Source of the DNA: Halorussus rarus
GTDB lineage: Archaea > Halobacteriota > Halobacteria > Halobacteriales > Haladaptataceae
Length of the DNA: 64,000 nucleotides
Direction of reading: 5' to 3'
Assembly (NCBI RefSeq): GCF_003369835.1
Contig: NZ_QPMJ01000003.1
Location: 248,001 to 312,000 of the forward strand
Part shown: in pieces, positions 57,110-64,000 of the stretch
How the letters are laid out: each line of letters opens with the position of its first letter
Numbering within the stretch: the stretch's first letter is position 1
Notes under the pieces: generated by a model
Told to the model about the DNA's origin: nothing
Databases searched by the model: none
The model's input: the letters and a program-made list of their open reading frames with translations, nothing else
Made by a program: the position numbers and the translations under genes

Positions 57110-58735
57110 TCAGTCGTCGTCGGTCGCGGGCTGCTTGGCCGAGGCCGACGTCTCGTCGGCGTCGGCCGAGCCGATCAGCCTCGTCTCGTCCTGCAACAGC
57201 ACGCGGCCGTGGTCCGAACTGAACTCCCGGACGAGCCCGAGCATCGCGAACAGGCAGACGAAGGCGAACGGCGCGCCCGTGATGATGGCCGCCGACTGGA
57301 GCGCGTCGACGCCGCCGAGGGTCATCAGGATCGCGGCGGTCATCCCGAGCACCACGCCCCAGAAGACCCGGTTGATGGTCGACGGGCGGGCCTTCCCGCC
57401 GGTGGTCATCATCGACACCGCGAGCGTCGAGGAGTCGGCCGACGTGATGAAGAACGTGGTCACGAGCAGCATGAACGCGATCATCAGCACCGACCCGAAC
57501 GGGAACGTCTCGAACAGCGCGAAGCCGGCGACCGACGCGCCGTACTCGCCGACCGGGCCGAGGATCTCGGCGCCGTTGTGCTGGGCCCAGACCGCCGACC
57601 CGCCCACGAAGGTGAACCACGGGATGGTCGCGGCCGAGGTGGCGACGATGCCGGTGAACGCGACCTCCCGGACGGTCCGACCCTTCGAGATGCGGGCGAT
57701 GAACAGCCCCGCGAACGGCGACCACGACAGCGCCCACGCCCAGTAGAACACCGTCCAGCTGTTCATCCACCCCGTGGCGTCCGGGTTGCCCGCGCCGGTG
57801 AACAGGCTCATCGAGACGAAGTCGGTGAGCATCCCGCCGACCGCCTGGGTCCCGAGCAGCACGAGGAACACCGACGGACCGAGGACGAACGTCACCAGCA
57901 TGAGGACGACGAACGCGATCATGTTGAAGTTCGAGAGCCGGCGGATGCCCCGGTTGACGCCCAGCACCATCGACACCGTGAACAGCAGCGTCATCGTCGT
58001 CACGACGAGGATGATGCCGACGTTCCCGAGGTCGATGCCCCACTGGTAGTCGAGGCCGGTGATGAACTGGCTCCCGATGAAGCCCAGGGAGGTCGCCACG
58101 CCGCCGATGGTCGCGAAGACGGCGACGATGTCCACGAACTTCGCGGCGATGCCGTCGAGGTTGTCCGGCCCGAGCACCGGCGCGAGCGCCGAGGAGACCC
58201 GGAGCGGGACGTCGTCGTAGTTGTAGGCGAAGTAGCCGATGGCGATGCCCATGAGGGTGAACACCGCGAGCTGGGGGAGCGCCCAGTGGAACAGCGTCTG
58301 CTGGACCGCGATGACCATCGCCTCCGAGGACCGCGCCGAGACGTCGAACAGCGGCGACGGGTTGTCGTAGTAGTACAGCGCCTCGGTCGGTCCCCAGAAG
58401 ACGACGCCGGCGGCGAACCCGGCCGAGTACAGCATCGCGAAGAACGACAGGAAGCTGTACTCCGGCGACTCGTCGCCCAGCTTCAGGCTGCCCCACGGGC
58501 CGACGATGAGGTACAGCAGGAACACCACGACGAGGAAGACGATGAGCAGCAGCGCCCAGTTGAGGTACTGGTTCATCACCGAGTTGCCGACGTTGATGCC
58601 GTCCTGGACCAGCCCCGGGTTCAGAAAGTACAGCGCGATGATGCCCACCGTCAGCCCCGCGCCGAACAGGAAGACGACCGGGTCGAGCTCCTCGCGGAAG
58701 CGCCCGACTGCGCCGAGGTCGTCGGACCGGCTCAC
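57110..58735 (-). CDS. BCCT family osmolyte transporter
   Basis: The 541-residue sodium- or proton-coupled transporter starts at GTG 58735 and has about twelve hydrophobic segments. The Trp-rich motif WTVFYWAWALSWSPFAGLFIARISKGRT and the later TSADSSTLAVSMMTTGG are typical of BetP/OpuD-like carriers. Substrates are glycine betaine, choline, carnitine or ectoine; the last would fit this region. A TTATC-GT-GATAA palindrome lies about 200 bp upstream. Confidence 0.92.
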   Translation of the reverse strand: MSRSDDLGAVGRFREELDPVVFLFGAGLTVGIIALYFLNPGLVQDGINVGNSVMNQYLNWALLLIVFLVVVFLLYLIVGPWGSLKLGDESPEYSFLSFFAMLYSAGFAAGVVFWGPTEALYYYDNPSPLFDVSARSSEAMVIAVQQTLFHWALPQLAVFTLMGIAIGYFAYNYDDVPLRVSSALAPVLGPDNLDGIAAKFVDIVAVFATIGGVATSLGFIGSQFITGLDYQWGIDLGNVGIILVVTTMTLLFTVSMVLGVNRGIRRLSNFNMIAFVVLMLVTFVLGPSVFLVLLGTQAVGGMLTDFVSMSLFTGAGNPDATGWMNSWTVFYWAWALSWSPFAGLFIARISKGRTVREVAFTGIVATSAATIPWFTFVGGSAVWAQHNGAEILGPVGEYGASVAGFALFETFPFGSVLMIAFMLLVTTFFITSADSSTLAVSMMTTGGKARPSTINRVFWGVVLGMTAAILMTLGGVDALQSAAIITGAPFAFVCLFAMLGLVREFSSDHGRVLLQDETRLIGSADADETSASAKQPATDDD

Positions 58736-59285
58736 GCGCGACCACCTCGCCAGTTCGCGTCGTCCGGCGACGGCCTCGCGGCGCGGTCGTCGGAGCGCCG
58801 CCCGGACGGAACGTCGGGACGCGCTGTCGTTCGTAGTCGGGTCCCCGCACGTCGATGTCGGCCGTGGTTGCTGCGTTTCATGTAATGTTCACACCCTACC
58901 ATGTTGCCCGGTGCCGCACACCACGCCAGTCGTTAATTATCGTGATAAACGTTACGATTACTGGAGTCGATGAATACAAAATACGTTTACAGAATCGGAC
59001 GAGATACGCTATCTGTTGATAGGTAAAACGATAATCCGGTGACGGAGACGGAGGGAACGAACTCGCTCGTCGGGACCGACGCTTCCCCGACCTTCCCGAC
59101 GACCGCTCGGACGAACCGATGGACGGGCGACTGTAAACGCTAACTGTGAACGATCCGGGTCCGAAGCCCGCCACGGCTCCGCCGTCGTCATCTCATCGGG
59201 CCGGCACGGTCGCTCGCGACGCGAGGAGGCGGATATTCGGGGGTCTACCGTAACTCTTAATCCCGAACGTATACGAATTCCGTGT
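58736..59285. other. 550-bp intergenic interval with AT-rich regulatory-looking core
   Basis: There is no gene. The segment 58930-59040 is AT-rich and holds the palindrome TTATC-GT-GATAA (58937-58948) and a related ACGATAA near 59028. It lies between divergent BCCT (start 58735) and the hypothetical gene at 59286, so it probably contains promoters for both. Confidence 0.55.
58937..58948. promoter_or_regulatory. TTATC-GT-GATAA palindrome upstream of BCCT
   Basis: A perfect 5-bp-arm palindrome with a two-base centre lies in the AT-rich core of the intergenic region, about 200 bp before the BCCT start. It could bind a dimeric regulator. No protein is assigned. Confidence 0.4.
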
Positions 59286-59939
59286 ATGGTCGAATCCTCC
59301 GACGACCCCGACGCCGAGGACAGTCTGGCCCACTCGGCCGACCGCGGCCGGGGCATCCTCACGCCGAGCGACCGGGAGTTCCTGCTCGGCCGGAAGACCG
59401 ACTACACCGAGCACTCCAAGAAGCAGAAGCGCAACCGCATCCGGCGGCGCATCCGGAACGCCATCCTGGACTTCAGTATCCTGTTCGAGCATCTCGAGGA
59501 CCGCGACCGCGAGACGGTGTTCGACCCCGACGACGACGCCCGCGACGCCTACACCCGGGGCATCACCGACATGCTGGCGTTCCTCCACCTCGGGACGATG
59601 GGCTACTACACGCCGTTCAAGCACATGCTCGCCCAGGGCGTCAACAAGGCCGAGCAGGAGCTGGCGGGCTCGGACTACCGGATGGTCACCGTCGACTTCA
59701 ACGTCGACCCGGTGGGCCAGATCGACGTCGACGACGTCATCGACAAGCTCGAGTTCGGCGACTTCGAGGAGATCACCGACGAGGAGCTCCGGGCGTTCGC
59801 CCGGCTGCTCTCGGAGTCCGAGGACTTCTCGGCCACCACGCTGCGCTCGGACATGAAGGAGCAGATGTCCGCCTACATCGAGGAGGTGTACGCGGCGGCC
59901 GAGCAGCGAGACCAGCGCGTCGAGGAGCTCAACGACTGA
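59286..59939 (+). CDS. conserved-looking hypothetical protein
   Basis: The 217-residue soluble protein begins MVESSDDPDAEDSLAHSADRG. It continues with a basic stretch REFLLGRKTDYTEHSKKQKRNRIRRRIRNAILD, a helical core, and an acidic end with long helices (EEVYAAAEQRDQRVEEL). The basic patch could bind nucleic acid or membrane phosphates. A TTAATCCC box about 25 bp upstream is a promoter candidate. I do not recognise the family with certainty. Confidence 0.75.
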   Translation: MVESSDDPDAEDSLAHSADRGRGILTPSDREFLLGRKTDYTEHSKKQKRNRIRRRIRNAILDFSILFEHLEDRDRETVFDPDDDARDAYTRGITDMLAFLHLGTMGYYTPFKHMLAQGVNKAEQELAGSDYRMVTVDFNVDPVGQIDVDDVIDKLEFGDFEEITDEELRAFARLLSESEDFSATTLRSDMKEQMSAYIEEVYAAAEQRDQRVEELND

Positions 59940-60008
59940 CCGCGGGGCGGGCCGCTCGCCGGACGCTCCCGGCTCCGCCCGCCGCCCGACGCGACGGGCT
60001 GTTTCGCT

Positions 60009-60770
60009 TCACCCGCTCTCGAACCCGCCGTCGACGACCAGCCCGTGGCCGGTCACCCACGACGCGTGCTCGGACAGCAGGAAGGCGACGCAGTCGGCGA
60101 CCTCCTCGGGCTCGCCCAGCCGCTTGAGCGGGTACTGTTTCTCCATCTGCTCGCGGGCTCGCTCCGGGTCGTCGCGGCCCGCGAAGTACTGGTCGGTCAG
60201 CGGCGTGTCGACGAACCCCGGACAGACCGCGTTCACCCGGACGCCGTGGGGGCCGGCCTCCTGGGCGGCCGCGCGGGTGAAGTTCAGCACCGCGCCCTTC
60301 GTCAGCGAGTACACCGACTGGCGGGGCAGGCCGAGCTTGCCCGCGATGGAGGACATGTTGACGATGGCGCCGTGGCCCTGCTCCTTCAGGAGCGGGAGCG
60401 CGGCGTGACAGCAGTTCCACACGCCGTTGATATTGACGTCCATCACGAAGTCCCGAACGCTCTCGTCGACGTCCTCGATGACCTCGCCGGGGTGGCCCAC
60501 GCCGGCGTTGTTGAACAGGCCGTCGAGCCCGTACTCCTCGTGGGCGGCCTGGATGACGCTCGCGACCTGCTCGGGTTCGGTCACGTCGAGCTCGTGGGCC
60601 TCCGCGTCGCCGCCGTCGGCGCGAATAGCCTCCGCGACGTCCTCGGCGCCGGGCGCGTCGACGTCCGTGACGATCACCCGCGCGCCGTACTCGCCGCAGC
60701 GTTTCGCGGTCGCCTCGCCGATGCCGGAGGCGGCGCCCGTGACGAGCACCGTCCTGTCGTCGAGTCGCAT
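60009..60770 (-). CDS. short-chain dehydrogenase/reductase
   Basis: The 253-residue SDR starts at ATG 60770. The coenzyme motif TGAASGIGEATAKRC is near residue 12, NNAGVG near 88, and the catalytic Ser and Tyr-x-x-x-Lys lie at IVNMSSIAGKLGLPRQSVYSLTK. PGFVDTPLTDQYF follows. It oxidises or reduces an alcohol or ketone with NAD(P). The substrate is unknown. It lies between the hypothetical gene and the solute-binding protein. Confidence 0.92.
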   Translation of the reverse strand: MRLDDRTVLVTGAASGIGEATAKRCGEYGARVIVTDVDAPGAEDVAEAIRADGGDAEAHELDVTEPEQVASVIQAAHEEYGLDGLFNNAGVGHPGEVIEDVDESVRDFVMDVNINGVWNCCHAALPLLKEQGHGAIVNMSSIAGKLGLPRQSVYSLTKGAVLNFTRAAAQEAGPHGVRVNAVCPGFVDTPLTDQYFAGRDDPERAREQMEKQYPLKRLGEPEEVADCVAFLLSEHASWVTGHGLVVDGGFESG

Positions 60771-60846
60771 ACTCCGCCTACGAACCCCCGTCACATAACT
60801 TTGGAACCCGGCGCGGCCCGCTCGACCCCGTCTCGTACCCGGCGCC

Positions 60847-62427
60847 CTATCTGAACCCCATCTCGTAGGCGTAGATGAACTCGTCGCGCCGGGGCGTCCA
60901 CTGGAGCCGGGTGTTGAGCCCGTAGACGCTGAACTGCTGGTTCAGGTAGACCCACGGCGCCTGGTCGTGGCACAGCTTGTTGGCCCGCCGGAAGAGCCGC
61001 TTGCGCTGCTGCCGCTCGCGGGCCTGCGATGCCTGCCGCATCAGGCTGTCGAGCCGCTCGTTCTCGAACGAGGTCGAGACGCCGTCGCTGGTCAGGACCG
61101 GGCCGATGGAGACCGACGCGTCGAACATCTCGTTGGCCCAGCCGATGAGGTAGAACGGCGGGCTCGTCGTGATGTCGCCGCTGGCGACCTCCTCGACCAG
61201 CGGGCCGAACTCCCGCTGGCGCACCGAGCACGAGACGTTCGAGAGGCCGTCGATGGCGTTGGCGACCGCCTGGGCGATCTCGATGTCCTTGAGGTAGCGG
61301 CCGACCGGCGTGTGGAGCGTGATCGACGCCCCGGCGTGGCCGCTCTCCTCGACCAGCCGTTCGGCCCGTGCGGGGTCGTGTGGGTACGGCTCCACGTTCG
61401 GGTTGTGGCCGAACACGATGTCGAGGGTCGGCTGGCCGGTCGGCGCGCCGAACCCCGCCAGCACGTTCTCGACGATGCTCTCGAGGTCGACGGCGTAGTT
61501 CATCGCCCGCCGGAACGCCACGCTGGAGAACGGCTCGACGTCGTACCGCATGGCCGCGAACACCAGCCGGGTGCTCTCGGCGGCCTCGACGGCCCGACCG
61601 TCGGCGGACCTGATGCGCGAGACCTCCTGGGGCGGGACGTTGACGACGACGTCGGTCTCGCCTTCGAGGAGTTGGTTGACCCGGGTGCTGGACTCGCTGG
61701 CGGCGGTGAACCGCAGCCGGTTTATCGCGGCGGGCTCGCGCCAGTAGTCGTCGTACCGCGTGAACGTCACGTGGACGTCCGACTGGTACGACTCGAGCTG
61801 GAACGGCCCCGTTCCGTTCGCCTGCCTGTTGATCTCGGCCGTCGAGCGGCTCTGGACCCACGACTTCTCCATCACCTGCCCGAAGAAGCTCGCGAGCTGG
61901 TCGAGCAGGATGGGGTTGTAGCCGTTCGACAGGACGTCGACGGCCCGCTGCCCGTCGACGACCTCGGCGCCCGTGATGGGCTCGAGCGTGGACTGCTGCG
62001 GGCTGGTGATGCCGACGCCGTTCCGCACGATCCGGTTGATGCTGAACGCGACGTCCTCGGGCGTCAGCGCGTCGCCGTTGTGGAACGTCACGCCCTCCCG
62101 AATCTGAAATCGGACGCGTCCGGCCTCGACCCTGTTCCACTCGGTCGCCAGCCGGGCCGTGACGGTCCCGTCTCGCTGCCTGGCCACGAGGTTCTCGTAC
62201 GTCTGGCGCAGGATGTTGCCGTCCGGCGTGTTCACGTGGTCGTGCGGGTCGAGCCCGCCGAGCAGCTGGCCCTGCGTGACCGTCACCGAGTTCGACTGAC
62301 TCCGCTTCCCATCGTCGGCCTCACTGCGCTCCGGTCGTTCGTCCGCCCGGCTCCCCCGAACGCGCCCCGAAATCGAAGCGGCCGCGAGTCCCGAGCCCGC
62401 GGACGCGAGTAGCGTGCGTCGTTTCAT
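60847..62427 (-). CDS. ABC transporter substrate-binding protein (peptide/SBP_bac_5 family), orphan
   Basis: The 526-residue protein has an RR-containing export signal (MKRRTLLASAGSGLAAASISG), Tat-like and without a lipobox. The family 5 binding fold shows VTQGQLLGGLDPHDHVNT, VRFQIREGVTFHNGDALTPEDVAFSINRIV and SIVENVLAGFGAPTGQP. It binds oligopeptides, nickel or related solutes outside the cell. No permease or ATPase genes are adjacent in the window. It is divergent from the AstE/AspA gene. Confidence 0.9.
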   Translation of the reverse strand: MKRRTLLASAGSGLAAASISGRVRGSRADERPERSEADDGKRSQSNSVTVTQGQLLGGLDPHDHVNTPDGNILRQTYENLVARQRDGTVTARLATEWNRVEAGRVRFQIREGVTFHNGDALTPEDVAFSINRIVRNGVGITSPQQSTLEPITGAEVVDGQRAVDVLSNGYNPILLDQLASFFGQVMEKSWVQSRSTAEINRQANGTGPFQLESYQSDVHVTFTRYDDYWREPAAINRLRFTAASESSTRVNQLLEGETDVVVNVPPQEVSRIRSADGRAVEAAESTRLVFAAMRYDVEPFSSVAFRRAMNYAVDLESIVENVLAGFGAPTGQPTLDIVFGHNPNVEPYPHDPARAERLVEESGHAGASITLHTPVGRYLKDIEIAQAVANAIDGLSNVSCSVRQREFGPLVEEVASGDITTSPPFYLIGWANEMFDASVSIGPVLTSDGVSTSFENERLDSLMRQASQARERQQRKRLFRRANKLCHDQAPWVYLNQQFSVYGLNTRLQWTPRRDEFIYAYEMGFR

Positions 62428-62627
62428 GTTCTCCCTCTGGCACCGACTCCCACGGTGCCGAACACCACACCGTATCGGTGAGCTCCGGTTTAACAGTTAC
62501 GGATACCGTGGTGGCCGAAACCGAATTCTGTGTACGGCCGGCACCGTCGGCTGCCGAACCCGGTGAAAGCGTCGGACGGGGAGCGACGCCCGACCACGTT
62601 TTTGGCGATGCGGAGCGAACGCCGGGC

Positions 62628-63758
62628 ATGGACATCGGAACCGTCGACTCCCGGCCGGGCGAGGTGTCGCGGGGGTACGTCGAGGCGACCCGGCTCCCGA
62701 CCGGCGGTCCCGAGCGGTTCCCCGTCATCGTCGCCGAGGGCAACCGCGAGGGGCCGACGCTCTGGGTGACCGCCGCGATCCACGGCGACGAGGTGACGAG
62801 CCTGGCGGCGGCCCAGGACTTCTCGGACCGGCTCGATCCGACCGAGCTCGCCGGTCGGGTCGTCTGCCTCCCCGTCCTGAATCCGGCCGGCCTCCGCCGG
62901 AACCGCCGGACGTCGTACTACCACGGCGACGACCCGAACCGCTACTTCCCCGCGGCCGACGCCGGGTCGGCCCGGCCGCCGCGGGTCCAGGAGCTCGTCG
63001 ACGGGCGCCTCTTCGGACTCGTTGCCGACTCCGCCGACGCCTTAGTGTCGCTCCACTCGTCGTGGGCCGGGTCGGCGTCGTACGCCATCCGGCCGCGGGT
63101 GCCCTACGGAGCGGCGGACGACTCCGCGGAGACCGACGGTACCGACAACACCGACGAGCCCGCCGGCACTGACAGGCCCGGCAGGACGAGAGCCGAGGCC
63201 GAGGAGATCGCCGACCGGCTGGCGGACCTGACGGCGGCGTTCGGTCTGCCGGCGGTCAACCAGTTCGACGGGGACCGGGTCGAACGCCAGGGACTGCATC
63301 GGTCGCTCGCGGAGGCCGCGGTGCGCGAGGCCGGCGTCCCGGCGTTCACCCCGGAGCTCGGGGGCCGGTACGTCGTGGAGGAGGAGGCGCGCCGGCTGGG
63401 CGTCGAGGGGCTCCTGAACGTCCTCCGGGCGATGGAGATGGTCGACGAGCCGGTGCGGACCGACCAGCGGGTCGAACCGCCGGTCGAGCCGCCGCTGAAG
63501 CGGGCTATCCACCCGTACACCGACACCCCCGGCGTCGTCCGGTACCGGGTCGACGCGGGCGACGTGCTGGCGGAGGGGGACCCAGTCGCGGACGTCCTCA
63601 CCCCGCACGGCGACCGGAAGACCACGGTCCGGACCGACCGCGAGGGGTACGTGCTGAGCCGCCACGAGGGCGTCGCGGTCTACGAGAACGACCCGCTGCT
63701 GGACCTCGCGGTCCCCGACGACGACCCCCTGGTCGTCTCCGCGGAAGCGACCGAGTGA
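62628..63758 (+). CDS. AstE/AspA family deacylase (DoeB-type candidate)
   Basis: The 376-residue zinc hydrolase starts at ATG 62628. Metal motifs are AIHGDEVTS near residue 48 (His and Glu) and ALVSLHSSWAG near 141 (His), followed by an Asp/Thr/Gly-rich loop of about 30 residues. The C-terminal beta domain has GVVRYRVDAGDVLAEGDPVADV and GYVLSRHEG. The family removes acyl groups from amino acids (aspartoacylase, succinylglutamate desuccinylase); DoeB/EutE, the N-acetyl-diaminobutyrate deacetylase of ectoine breakdown, belongs here. Its role in that pathway is inferred from the neighbouring DoeA-like gene. Confidence 0.82.
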   Translation: MDIGTVDSRPGEVSRGYVEATRLPTGGPERFPVIVAEGNREGPTLWVTAAIHGDEVTSLAAAQDFSDRLDPTELAGRVVCLPVLNPAGLRRNRRTSYYHGDDPNRYFPAADAGSARPPRVQELVDGRLFGLVADSADALVSLHSSWAGSASYAIRPRVPYGAADDSAETDGTDNTDEPAGTDRPGRTRAEAEEIADRLADLTAAFGLPAVNQFDGDRVERQGLHRSLAEAAVREAGVPAFTPELGGRYVVEEEARRLGVEGLLNVLRAMEMVDEPVRTDQRVEPPVEPPLKRAIHPYTDTPGVVRYRVDAGDVLAEGDPVADVLTPHGDRKTTVRTDREGYVLSRHEGVAVYENDPLLDLAVPDDDPLVVSAEATE

Positions 63759-63814
63759 CCGCGTCGGCGGATTCGACGCGCCCCGAACGGTCGCGGTCGA
63801 CGCCCCTCGACCGC

Positions 63815-64000
63815 TCAGGCGCTCTGCTTCCCGCCGGCGACGACCTCCCGAATCGCGTCCGCGATCACGTCCATCGCGGTCTCGGCGAGCTCCTCGGTGA
63901 TGACAAGCGGCGGGAGCAGCCGGAGCACGTTGCCGTGTCGGCCCGCCTTCCAGACGAGGACGCCCCGCTCGTAGCACCGCTGTTGGACCGCGTCGGCGGC
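63815..64000 (-). CDS. class III aminotransferase, C-terminal fragment (start beyond window)
   Basis: The last 61 codons are visible, starting at the right edge. AVQQRCYERGVLVWKAGRHGNVLRLLPPLVITEE is typical of the C-terminus of class III (GABA/diaminobutyrate-type) aminotransferases, with the conserved Arg-Leu-Leu-Pro-Pro-Leu strand. The gene continues past 64000 upstream. It is convergent with the AstE/AspA gene. Together with that gene it could handle diaminobutyrate, but the fragment does not show substrate residues. Confidence 0.8.
   Translation of the reverse strand, partial: AADAVQQRCYERGVLVWKAGRHGNVLRLLPPLVITEELAETAMDVIADAIREVVAGGKQSA

Noticed and set aside
56798-58885. Plus-strand frame opposite the BCCT gene
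   Set aside because: Glu/Arg/His-rich translation complementary to membrane segments; BCCT has the real motifs.
62529-62535. GTACACA match near the DoeB-type gene as a third regulator box
   Set aside because: A seven-base match is expected by chance in 64 kb; mentioned only as weak support.

Overview
The window is a chromosomal stretch of a halophilic archaeon (class Halobacteria). The evidence is very high GC with strongly GC-biased third codon positions, acidic proteins rich in Asp and Glu, TATA-like AT boxes close upstream of starts in place of bacterial promoters, twin-arginine-like and lipobox exports, an archaeal ribosomal protein (S6e), a bacterial-type LigA as is known in haloarchaea, and many small proteins that look haloarchaeal. 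I cannot name the genus. No tRNA, rRNA or CRISPR array was seen.

Layout. 0-15 kb: DNA repair and housekeeping. A partial TraB-like gene is followed by ligA, an ABC-2 exporter, a PH-like membrane protein, uvrC, an SPFH protein, a TauE/SafE exporter, a truncated luciferase-like monooxygenase, uvrB and a VapBC-type toxin-antitoxin pair. 15-23 kb: a ferritin-like protein, two divergent rhodaneses, an AI-2E permease and a thiamine-type ABC importer (thiB-thiP-thiQ). 23-33 kb: two overlapping small ORFs, an XPD/Rad3-like iron-sulfur helicase, two UspA proteins, a GNAT acetyltransferase, several conserved hypotheticals, S6e, a lipoprotein and a SOUL protein. 33-45 kb: a patch of nucleic-acid enzymes. 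It holds a PD-(D/E)XK-like protein, an RNA-ligase-like protein that has lost its catalytic lysine and carries two copies of a palindromic insert, a frameshifted Mrr-type restriction enzyme, and a beta-CASP nuclease with its own palindromic in-frame insert. These are interspersed with azlCD, a second ABC-2 system, an ATP-grasp enzyme and a methyltransferase. 46-64 kb: a catabolic region resembling a dispersed ectoine-utilisation locus. It has a winged-helix/zinc regulator divergent from a close DoeA (ectoine hydrolase) homologue, an M20 amidohydrolase, two class-III aminotransferases (one cut by the window end), a BCCT osmolyte transporter, an SDR, an orphan solute-binding protein and an AstE/AspA (DoeB-type) deacylase. 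A lower-GC segment carrying UspA and CNNM/CorC genes, flanked by an 11-bp inverted repeat, lies inside this region.

How the genes may work together. ligA, uvrB and uvrC are three enzymes of bacterial-type excision repair within 14 kb. ThiB-ThiP-ThiQ form one importer. DoeA-like and DoeB-like enzymes, transaminases and BCCT could take up ectoine, open the ring, deacetylate and transaminate it. The regulator/doeA intergenic region has two identical 8-bp boxes spaced two helical turns apart, which suggests ligand-controlled transcription.

The most unusual signals are the in-frame palindromic insertions in two nucleic-acid enzymes, the degenerate RNA-ligase-like protein and the archaeal ectoine-catabolism-like gene set. 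All calls come from reading the sequence; no database search was run.
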